DNA from: Beta vulgaris subsp. vulgaris
Taxonomy: Eukaryota > Streptophyta > Magnoliopsida > Caryophyllales > Amaranthaceae
Direction: 5' to 3'
DNA length: 64,000 nt
Assembly (NCBI RefSeq): GCF_026745355.1
Contig: NC_079209.1
Location: 39,517,694-39,581,693, forward strand
Shown: positions 34,341 through 43,511 of the stretch, in pieces
Layout of the letters: the number at the start of each line of letters is the position of its first letter
Position numbering within the stretch: the stretch's first letter is position 1
The notes under the pieces: model-generated
Told to the model about the DNA's origin: nothing
The model's database searches: none
Seen by the model: the letters and a program-made list of their open reading frames with translations, nothing else
Position numbers and translations under genes: made by a program

Positions 34341-35436
34341 GTTGAAATTGATGCGGCCTCTAGAATCTCATCCATTACTACAAAAACACTTTTGTGGGTT
34401 GCCTCCAAATTGTCTTTAGTACGCCTAAAGAGGTGTTCCCTAGCTACCGATTCTAAAACTATTTGGAGTTTTAAATTCGCCCAATTGATTCGATCAAAAT
34501 GAGCTTAACTAATTCAGAAACGAATCGGAACGGGTGGGGGCGGAGCAGTTAAGATAAGTTAACTAATTTGGTTTTAAACAGGATCAGATACTAGTTAACA
34601 TATCCGGTTCAAGCTGAAAATCGGATCAGTTGTTATAGGTAAATTATCGAATTTTCAGCTCAAAACGGATCAATAAATAAATTTGGGCATGCTTTAATAT
34701 TTATTGACTGATGCAGTTAGGTGATGTTGACCGTATAAATTAGTATATATATATATAGTGTATGCAAAACATGTTCCATGTTTGCTGCAAAGTCAAACTA
34801 ACTTAACTTTCAATCTACATACTGATCAGACTTGTCCAAACAAGTTCAGAAATATAGGAAAAAAATATCATGGTGAGACATTGATAAGAAGATCTACAAA
34901 TCTATTGTGCAAAGTTCAAAGAATACAACAGATCTTGTTATGTCCTAAATCATAGACAACCTATCACATAGCACAAAATAAGACTTATTTCCTAAATCAT
35001 TGACACTTGAAGCACTTTCTATATTCTTCAAATTTCTCCCTAGATACGAACACCTTTTGTTTCTCTACCCTTTTCTCTTCTTTCGATGCATTGTCTTTCT
35101 TAAATCCCTCATAATTCTTATTAGAAGATCAATAGAAATTATAGGATGAAGAAGGTTTGAAAGAATTACCTGATTTAGCATAGGAAGCTTAGTGAATTTT
35201 CAATATAATCTTCCTCATCCGAATTTTCAATATAATCAGCACTATTTTTAACTAATCTCTTAGTGATAATAGAAGTTATGGTATCTATTCTTGTTTCAAG
35301 TCTATTAACAAAAAAGTGGAATAAGAAAAGCAAGATATAGAACTATTAACTTGGATACACATTCTTTACAACTATAGAGACACCTTCCTTATATATAATA
35401 GTATTATGAGGGATACTATAGAAAACACCTCTTTTA

Positions 35437-35656
35437 GGGGTCGTTCGTTATCGTATTTTCTTTTCAGTTTTCAATTTTTTTGCAAAAACATGAAACAAGA
35501 AAAAGTGATTTTCACTTTTTAGTTGTCAGTTTCAAAATCATCATGTCTATAATAAATTTGACTACTTTTTTTATTCGTTGTAGGACATATACCATATGAC
35601 TTTGAAAATCAAAAAAACAAAAAAAATATAAAATCACAATAATACCGAACGGGCCC
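35437..35656. mobile_element. Tourist-like (PIF/Harbinger) MITE
   Basis: 220 bp with ends GGGGTCGTTCGTTATCG and (complement of right end) GGGCCCGTTCGGTATTA, flanked by TTA on both sides (35434-35436 and 35657-35659). The TTA duplication and G-rich termini are those of Tourist elements. It is nested in the CACTA element. Confidence 0.8.
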
Positions 35657-36275
35657 TTAGATGAGAGCTTTGTTTTTTCCCAAAAAAAAAAGTTTATTAA
35701 CATACACATTACAAGCAAAGAAGTGCTAACCCAAAAAGAAAAAACAAAATATATCTTTTTTACCCCTCCAAAATTTCAAAAGGAAGGCATTCAAATTAAA
35801 CCTCACGATCCACGTCCACGATTCCACGAGATGAGCAGTTGTGAGACTGAGAGTTCATGTATATCGCCGGGTTGAATTCCTCCACTGCATCAAACACCAC
35901 ACCTCTTATTCCACCGCTCGTTATCGGCCCTGTCGCATCTAAAGCCGACGAGTATTCCCACTGCCGCGCCTAATGCCGAGGCTACTGCTGCCATCAATTG
36001 CCGCACCAAACTTCTACCAATTAGGGCTCCACTGATTGGTCCACTGCCACCACCTACACTGGTTCACTGCTGCCGCCTGCTCCACGCTACTGCTACCATC
36101 AATATCATGTTGAGTTATTTATCTTGTTTTACATTCTTTTAATCATCTTATCAATTTTGCCCTAATTTCGCACTCCACACTTTCAGCAAACCAGAGAGAA
36201 AGAGAGAAGACAAAGAACACTTAAACTCAAAAACCCCCAAAATCAAAAACCCTAAAATCTAACCTAATTCATAAT

Positions 36276-36582
36276 CAATGGAGAACGACGAAGAAACAAG
36301 TTCACGTAAGATGATGAATGAGATCTAATCACAGACCAATCACAAGCGCCGAACAACTTGATTGTGTGAGGACCCTTTCGCTTAGCCGTGACTCCTTCGC
36401 CTTCGGCATCTCCATGTTTCTACGCCATCGTTGTTTGAGGACCCTTTCCCTTAGCCGTGTGTCAGGCTCACACATGCGGGCCTCGAGAATCTCGTACGCT
36501 CTTGGAGATTACTGATCTTGGGATTGGTCTTCTTGCTACCAAGTTTTTGGGTTTGAAATTCCTCGATGTATCTTCCCTCAAG
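36276..36582 (+). pseudogene. Captured gene fragment with LRR-like segment
   Basis: Pyrimidine/purine leader sequence precedes the ATG at 36276 (MENDEETSSR), which looks like a 5' end of a gene, but the frame stops soon. Near 36505-36582 another frame encodes ITDLGIGLLATKFLGLKFLD and VSSLK, followed directly by a GT splice-donor-like sequence. This resembles a leucine-rich repeat of F-box/LRR proteins. No intact product is possible. Other origin cannot be excluded. Confidence 0.35.
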
Positions 36583-37317
36583 GTTAGTTTTTGACTTTTG
36601 AATGGATTGACTTGATAAACATGGTTGTGTTTATGATTCTGATTAAGTTGCATTCTTTATGGATTTTCGTCTGTTCTCGTTTCTTTAGTATATATGCTAA
36701 TTCCAATTGTATTTGAAATTTGGCCATATACTCTGTCTCAAAATTAGCGGAAATGATAGATTGGTATAAAAAGTGCTAAGGTGAAGAAGTTATAATTATG
36801 ATGAATGTTAATCTCAAATACACATGTAGAAAAGTCAAAGAATTAACAAAACATGTCAATCAAATTAATTTACTAAATATGCATAGAGTCCCATATACAT
36901 TAGGTTAGTCTAAGATTATAAGATAAACTCAATTAAAAATGATCTATAAAACTCAAAACCAAGTTCTCTAGCAGCTGTGACAAAGGCTACTTCATCAGGT
37001 GATTCAGCTTCATAAGCAATTAGACTTGTTTCCTCATGGACATAATGTGTTGGTTGTGTGGCAGATTGCAAACACCCTAAAAATGTTTTGTTTCATATCT
37101 GAATGAGGTTCATTGACTTAGTTTCCATTCATGAGGTGTTCATCATTGAAATTAAAACCTTTAATTGGCCTATATGAGGCCATGCTGTCCCCCCCCCCAA
37201 GACAGCACAAAGGAGAAAATTGGTATACCTATATGACCTTTATTGACAATTATATAGTGATTATGTGTGTCTTATCTTTCATGTAATGCTTAAGTTTTTT
37301 TTTCACATTTAAAAATG

Positions 37318-37785
37318 AAAGATTTTTTAGTGCAACGTGAAACTGGAGAAGTAAATATGACAGATGAAGAAATTTATGTAAAAGTTAAACCCATTGGTAA
37401 AATCGGTCGTGATCTTGCAAGGGAGTAAGTCCCTCTATTACATCACTATATGGATCATTTAGTGAAGGCGAAAATTACGGAAAGAAGCTAATGAGGCGAA
37501 GAATGAAGCTAATGAGGCAAATAATGAAGCAAATGAGGCTAAAAAAGAGGTAAAGGAAGCTAATGTGAAATAAAATACTTAACATAAAGATCAAAGGCCT
37601 AAAAAAGCAAATGAAAGTTATGAAAGGGTACATGAGAAGTTTTATGAAAATCTCGGGTTATGATATGTCTACATTTGATGTAGATGAGGTAATCTGTTAT
37701 TTATACTCATTATAAAATAATTATATTTTTAATTTATATAAATATTTCATTTATTATTAATAGTACATTCTAATTCTAAAATGAC

Positions 37786-37819
<34 letters not shown>

Positions 37820-37931
37820 GGAGGAGGAGGAGGAGGAGGAGGAGGAGGAGGAGGAGGAGGAGGTGGAGGAGGAGGAGGAAGATGAAGAGGAGGAGGAGGA
37901 GGAGGATGAGGATGTGGATAAAGAGTGGTGA
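37318..37931 (+). pseudogene. Decayed gene remnant in CACTA with coiled coil and acidic tail
   Basis: Short exon-like frames are present. One is around 37340-37425 (EIYVKVKPIGKIGRDLARE, followed by a possible GTAAG donor). Near 37480-37570 comes a lysine/glutamate/alanine-rich heptad-like stretch (repeated NEANEA). After a possible acceptor at 37788 comes an Asp then Glu run of about 40 residues, ending VDKEW and a stop at 37931. A coiled coil plus acidic tail would suit a TNPA/ORF1-type protein of CACTA elements, but no diagnostic motif is present. Confidence 0.35.
37789..37915 (+). repeat. (GAT)n/(GAG)n microsatellite
   Basis: Ten GAT units followed by about thirty GAG-type units with a few variants, in frame for Asp and Glu on the plus strand. 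Confidence 0.95.
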
Positions 37932-38269
37932 AATGCAAATAAACAAAGAGTAGTATGGCTATGGTTAACTATGGGATGTTACTGTTGTTTATCTATGCTA
38001 TCTACTCTTATTTTCTCTTGATGATGAAGACTAATTTTTACTTTGGTAGTTTTCCTAAGTTTTGGGCTTGCAGGTTGTTGCACGACATAGGATGCTTTAT
38101 CTTGTTGATATTGTACTACAATTTTTGAGATGTTACTACATTATATTTGCTTTTATTTATTAATATTTCTTGGAAACAGTAGAACTTTGATTTTCCATGA
38201 AATTTATTGGTTTAATTTTGCAATTTTATGAAGGTTACTTCTATAGGTGATCGTGCTCGAAAATGTACA

Positions 38270-38888
38270 AAATAATACGCTAGATTGTTTTCGGTGCATC
38301 CAAACACCATTCATGATAGGTCTCAAATTGCTTCCAAATATCACTATCTGAAAAATAAGATATCACCTCTAATTATATTTTGAATTAAAATTATGTGGTT
38401 GTCCTTTAATATATTAATTTTCAGAAATATTTTTATATTACCTCTAATTATATCTCGAGGCAAAATCATATGATTACCCCTAAATATATGTGGTTTTTAG
38501 AAGCAATTCGTTATTAATTATATTGCGAGACAAAATTATATGATTGCCCCCAAATATATGTAGTTTTTAGAAGCAATGTTTTATATTGCCTCTAATTATA
38601 TTTTGATACAAGAATATATATTGTTGTCTCTAATTCTATTTTGAAGCAAGAATATATATGATTGTCTCTAATTATATTTTGAGGTAAGAATATATGGTTG
38701 CCTCTAAATGTCGAATCTTTTAGAGGCAACCAGTTATATTGCCACAAAATGGACTTTTAGAGGCAACCATTAATTAGCGACGGAACTATTAGAGACAACC
38801 ATTAATTTGCTTCAAAAGGCAATTAGAGGCTACATCTTTGGTTTCAGAGGCAAATCTACCTTGCCTCTATATGCGATTTTTTTTGTAG
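38270..38888. repeat. CACTA right subterminal repeat region
   Basis: Repeated motifs TTGCCTCTAATTATATTTTG and AGAGGCAACCA occur at 40- to 70-bp intervals up to the right terminus. They are similar to, but less regular than, those on the left. Confidence 0.7.
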
Positions 38889-38890
38889 CT

Positions 38891-39940
38891 AGAAATCAGA
38901 ATTTTAAAAAAAACAAAACATCACCTCTGCTACTAGGAGCAGGGAGACCACGAGTGGGGCGAGGAAGCTGCGAGCTCCGGCGAGCAGCATCTCCAGCGAA
39001 CGGCGGCAGTGCGACAGCGAGGTTGTGGCGCGCGATGCTGTGCGCGTGCTGCTGGCGCAACGAAGGAGAGCAGCGAGAACGAGGTGCGCGAGTGAGAGAG
39101 AGAGAATGTGAGTGCTAGCGCCGCGGATCTCCAGCGAGTGACGTGCGAGGCGGCCGACGAGCGACGACGAGGTGAGGGCGCAGCTAAGCGTGGCGCGAGA
39201 CCGGCGTCGCGCGACCGGTGGACGGTTGGGGGGGGAGGGGCGAAACTGAGGAGAGAGAGAGAGAAGAAATTTGGGGTTTTCTTTTGGGTTTCTTTTAGTC
39301 ACGAATTTTCCGACGATTATTGACTGAATTTCTGATTAGAGAGAGAAGAGATGATGAAGGTTGTTGTTGATGGTTTCTTGGTGTTGTATCCATGACTTTT
39401 TATAGGGAAGTTTGGAGTTAAAAATCAGTGGTTGGGAGGAAGATGGTGAAGTAAATAATCTGAATTTGTTAACTTGAAGAAGCTTTGGTGAGGATTGGTG
39501 ACAAATTTGACTGAAGAAGGAGAAGAAAGTGAAGGCATGGGTGCCAAATGGATATGGTAGGTTGAGGAAGAAGGCACTATTAATGGGGATTGACCATAAC
39601 TTTCTCTTTTCCTTTTTCCCTTTTTGTTTCCCAACTAAAAATCAGAATTTCCACACTATCACTTATCAACGTGACTTAGTAAAATCTTGGGTGAAATGTT
39701 GACATTTTGTACTTTAAGTGAATTATTAAATATATTAGCCTTCTTGTTTTATATCGTGAAATCGTAAATTATAGATTATCGTCATAAATTAAGTTGGTAA
39801 ATTTTTATGTTTAACTTTCTATAATCATTTTATCATACGTTGCTTAATTAGTGGAAACAAGAAAAAAAAAAGAAAATGTTCTAATTACATTATTATGTTA
39901 ATTATTCACTTAAATACGTTTAAGATTTTTAGGATATTAC
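38891..39940. repeat. GC-rich to purine-rich stretch, possible remainder of a Gypsy LTR
   Basis: GC-rich sequence (38930-39230) precedes a GA-rich zone, a TTTTTATAGG segment (TATA-like on the minus strand) and an end GGATATTACA, resembling the design of the 3072-5512 LTR right half (GGGATTACA end). Arginine-rich open frames here lack domains. The link with 32520-33083 as one split LTR is a guess. Confidence 0.35.
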
Positions 39941-40254
39941 ATGTACTCTAGCCCAAATAACCTGCAGACCTATGTACTTTCCTTTCATAAGCAAATGTCA
40001 CATGTAAGGCCAGGATGGTGCCACGTGTCATCATCGTAGCCCCTGATTTTCAGGCTACAACAATAATTATTATTATGATTATAATTATTGTTGTTGTTAT
40101 TATAATAATGATAATAACAATAATTATTATCAATAATAAAAGTTGTGATAAAAATAAAATGATAATAATAGTAATACTCTAAGTAAGATCTTATAATGTT
40201 TTGCATAATAATGAATTACAAAGTAATAATATAATAATAATAATATATGAGTTC
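39941..40254. other. No gene seen; AT-rich with trinucleotide-like runs
   Basis: AAT/ATT-rich runs (40060-40150 and 40220-40250) and a CCACGTGTCATC motif; nothing coding. Confidence 0.4.
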
Positions 40255-40299
40255 GTATTGTGTCGGACTCATCCGACACAATATTCTCGTCGAACCACT

Positions 40300-40545
40300 T
40301 CACTTAAGTTTCAGTTGGTCTTTATTTTTTTTCAGGTAGTCTTCATTTTTTTTCAGGTAGTCTTCATTTTTTTTCAGTTCGTCTTCATTTTTTTCAGTTA
40401 GTCTAAATGAAAGTAAGTTACCTATAAATGAAAGTAACTTAGGTCTAAATGAAAGTAACTTAGGTCTAACTGAAAGTAACTTAGGTCTAAATGAAAGTAA
40501 GTTACCTCTAAATGAAAGTAAGTTACCTCTAAATGGAAAATGAAG
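40300..40545. repeat. Subterminal tandem repeats, left side of TIR element
   Basis: Three to four units of TTTTTTTTCAGGTAGTCTTC are followed by about six units of TAAATGAAAGTAACTTAGGT and variants, spacing about 20-23 bp. Confidence 0.8.
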
Positions 40546-41379
40546 AAATGCCACATGTTCCTCCATATTCTTTTCCTTCCTCTTTCTCTTCTGTTGTTCA
40601 TCATCTCTCCTCTACTATTATTTTTATTATTTTCTCTAACTTTTTTTTTGCAATGAACTTAAGGATCAAAAACTTTATCACAACTACGTTGATCTTGAAA
40701 ATGATTTGATAAAGATGTTTCCCGTTCAACACCAAACATTCACTGAGTTATAGTTTCAGAAATCAAACCATTTAAATACCCTCCATAATACAAGAGCTAA
40801 TTTTTTTTGCCAATAGTACGTACCCATTCCAGTTCTGATGTACTACCATCATTATCAAGGTGGCATTACGGAGGAAGAAGATGAAGAAGAAGGAGCAGCG
40901 GCGCGGCGGCGGCGGCGGAGGAAGAAGATGAAGAAGGAGCAGCGGCGCCGTTCTCGCGGCTTCGTCCGACGAAACATATTGGGTCAGACGGTCTGAGCCA
41001 ATAGTTTCACATAATATATTTCAGTGAAAGTATTGGGTCAGACCGTCTGACCAATACTTACTGTCAGACGGGCTGAGCCCAAAACTCAAACTCCAACTCA
41101 AACTCTGTACGCACCACTTTCTCTCTTCTCTTCTTCTTCTCCCCACTCTGTATCTCGATCATTCTATGCTGTTTTTTTGGCGTGGTAGTTATGGTGTCAC
41201 CCCAAACCACTCAAAAATTTTGGATCGTTGGTAAGTGATATTGAAGGAGCCTGACTATTATTGTTGTTGTCGTTGTCGTCCTCGTAATCAAAAGAGTATG
41301 GAGGATCATTAGAGATGTAGAATGAATCAGCTTGAGAGTAATCATATGGATGTGAATTGGCATGAGTTTGAAACAAGCC

Positions 41380-41535
41380 AAACCAACAATGTGCGATCAA
41401 AGGTCTTCTGGGTTTATAAATAATGAAGATAATGTAATGTTGATGAATGAAGTTGTTGGTACACCGTATTATGTTGTGCCGGAGATATTAGAAGGTAATG
41501 GGTATGATGAGAAAGTTGATGTTTGGAGTGTTTCT
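41380..41535 (+). pseudogene. Protein-kinase activation-loop fragment
   Basis: The frame reads [20 protein letters not shown] followed by DEKVDVWS. It matches the activation loop to helix F segment of plant CaMK-group kinases (GTPYYVAPEVL ... EKVDVWS), as in CDPK or PEP-carboxylase kinase proteins. The conserved APE is VPE here. Only about 50 residues remain, with no ATP-binding or HRD-type motifs nearby. It is a captured exon fragment inside the TIR element, not a functional gene. Confidence 0.75.
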
Positions 41536-41619
41536 CAGTCTCACCCATCATCTTTCTCTCTCTGAGGAATGAAGAAGGAGGAGAAAGTGAGAGAAATCAA
41601 AGGTTAGTGTTTTATTTTC

Positions 41620-41975
41620 TTTTCAGTTTGACTTTGTTTTCTTTCAGTTGGACTTTGTTTTCTTTCAGTTGGACTTTCTTTTCTTTCAGTTGGACTTTCT
41701 TTTCTTTCAGTTAGACTTTCTTTTCTTTCAGTTGGACCAACTGAAAGAAATAATGGGCCAACTGAAAGAAATAATGGACTAACTGAAACAAAATGAAGAC
41801 TACCTGAAGAAAAATGTAGACTACCTGAAAAAGAATAAAGACCAACTGAAACCCAAGTAAGTCTAACTGAAGCACAAAAACCCACTGAAAAAAAAGAAGA
41901 CTAACTGAAAACAAAATGAAGACTACCTGAAAAAAATTGGAACCACCTGAAAAAAATGAAGACTACGTGAAAAAA
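41620..41975. repeat. Subterminal tandem repeats, right side of TIR element
   Basis: About six units of CTTTCAGTTGGACTTTCTTTT are followed by the inverted form ACTGAAAGAAATAATG and ACTACCTGAAAAAAATG. They are the mirror of 40300-40530. Confidence 0.8.
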
Positions 41976-42036
41976 AATTGGAACCACCTGAAAGTCGTCC
42001 GACCAAGATTATGGTCGGACGAGTCCGACACAATAC

Positions 42037-43197
42037 GTTCTCTATATTTTATAAAAAATAAGATCTTATAAATCAGATTAAATAAAAAAAACAAGTTCAA
42101 ATTAGATCAAAAAATTTCAAATAAACTAAATATAGCGTTAAAGTCACGATTTTGGGTCAATATATTCAATACTCAGTTTTCTTTCATTTTTACTTTTTCC
42201 CAAATGAGGTGGGTTGAATTAAATCTTATCACATGATAATTGATACCTTGACCTTCCTCTTTCTCTTAAAAAGTCTCAAGATTTTCTTTTTTCGATCAAA
42301 AAATTTGGTGAGCAAAACGCCAAAACCTTATCCAAACTCCGATGAACAAAAACAATAAAAAACAATTCTATAATAAGAACACGTTACACGTGTAAATTTC
42401 CAACCAATCACAGAAGTTGCCGAGATGTGGATTATAGCTTTCTACTCACACACATCGCACTAATAATTATGAAGCTTCAAGAAGTGGCCCCACATATCCA
42501 CAATAACAGTTACCATGACCCACCAAAGTATTCACAATCACGCTATGTCACTCAGCCTACTACCTCCAAGATTGCTGACGTGTCCACTTACATCTGCCAG
42601 CTCATCTGCCAATGACGACACTACCCCTCTCACATCCATACAAAATGGAAAAACGGATCCACTCAGGCGAACATTCGTCCGTTTCATAATATATTGTACA
42701 TGTTTTTTAATGCGAAAAAGTTATATGCAATCCTAATAACTGTATATAAGAAGTTAAAAATGAAAATAAGTTGCATCAATTGATCATTTATTACATCGAT
42801 TAATCAAAATTTTTTCATAAATTCACAACTTATTTCTATTTTAAGTAGTGTATATGTTTTATATGCAACCTTAAAAGCTGCATATAAGACAACTTTTTTT
42901 ATATAGTTTCTAAAATATATTTTTGATCTTTAATACCTTTAATTTGTATTAGTAAAAAAAATATGTTAATATTATAAAAGTACAGAGGCAAACTTATTGA
43001 CAATATTTTGTCAAATATTCTAAAATTTGACTTCAAATAAATCAAATATTATATTATAGAACGAAGGGAAGAGAAAACCATTTTGTTTGAGCGACTTAAA
43101 AGACAATTGTAGCCGCCTAATACGACCAAGGGACAAGATGGTCATTTCCCTTTTAATTTAGAAAATAACGGGCAGGTACTTTGAACCACGTCCTTCA
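42037..43197. other. Intergenic upstream region of the host gene; no gene seen
   Basis: AT-rich without coding signal. Two partly similar segments with TTATATGCAA at 42720 and 42860 may be a small duplication. Confidence 0.4.
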
Positions 43198-43205
43198 CAC
43201 GTGGC
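43198..43205 (+). promoter_or_regulatory. G-box/ABRE-like element CACGTGGC
   Basis: CACGTGGC lies about 60 bp before the TATA box of the host gene. It is the core bound by plant bZIP/ABF and bHLH factors. Position is suggestive; activity is inferred. Confidence 0.5.
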
Positions 43206-43256
43206 TCATGGTTCTCTGCGCGAGGGGAACGCGCTTCTCTTTTCCCTCTACTATCT

Positions 43257-43262
43257 TATATA
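43257..43262 (+). promoter_or_regulatory. TATA box of host gene
   Basis: TATATA lies about 130 bp before the start codon and would place transcription start near 43290, giving a leader of roughly 95 bp. Confidence 0.5.
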
Positions 43263-43385
43263 CCACGTACGATTTCATTTCTTGCAAATTGACGTTTTTG
43301 TCTCACTTAAAGAAAAAACATCTCGTCAAGTTAACTCACTGAGTCACGATTCTCTCTCTCCGAGTTTGAAGAAGAAACAAAAAAA

Positions 43386-43511
43386 ATGGTTCACAGAACG
43401 GATTCCTTTCCAACGCCGGAGAAAAATTGCCGGAAAAAAGTGAAGGCAGAGTTTCATGATTCCAAATATGAGTTCATGTCCAAACGACCCAAGTTCGATT
43501 CTTCTCATCAG
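43386..43511 (+). CDS. Host gene exon 1 (start codon)
   Basis: 42 codons from AAAAAATGG (ATG at 43386; good context) to CATCAG before the donor GTTTTT. It ends in phase 0. A basic N terminus (KNCRKKVK) could serve as a nuclear signal. Confidence 0.85.

Larger units (their letters stand above)
33735..38890. mobile_element. CACTA (En/Spm-type) non-autonomous DNA transposon
   Basis: The left end is CACTACAAGAAAATTCGGCT. The complement of the right end reads CTACAAAAAAAATCGCATAT, and both then continue into AGAGGCAA. The flanks are AGA at 32-34 bases into the 33701 block (33732-33734) and AGA at 38891-38893, a 3-bp target duplication typical of CACTA. The final two bases are CT instead of TG, a likely end mutation. 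The interior has subterminal repeats on both sides, a Tourist MITE and scraps of genes. No TNPD-type transposase was seen. Confidence 0.8.
40255..42036. mobile_element. TIR transposon carrying a kinase gene fragment (Pack-TIR-like)
   Basis: The left end GTATTGTGTCGGACTCATCC and the complement of the right end GTATTGTGTCGGACTCGTCC form a 23-bp terminal repeat with one difference. GTTC lies on both outer sides and may be the target duplication. Next to each end are tandem repeats of TTTTTTTCAG(G/T)(T/A)(A/G)GTCTTC type in opposite orientation. The centre carries GTCAGACGGTCTGA palindromes and a protein-kinase fragment. The superfamily is not clear: the terminus is not one I recognise, and no transposase was seen. 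Confidence 0.65.

Noticed and set aside
37747..37938. Minus-strand proline/histidine-rich frame
   Set aside because: Complement of the GAT/GAG repeat. The plus-strand reading, with an acceptor and a stop, is more gene-like, and even that is decayed.
38807..39323. Arginine/alanine-rich overlapping frames on both strands
   Set aside because: High GC removes stops; no motif, no splice structure, and the area looks like LTR or leader sequence.
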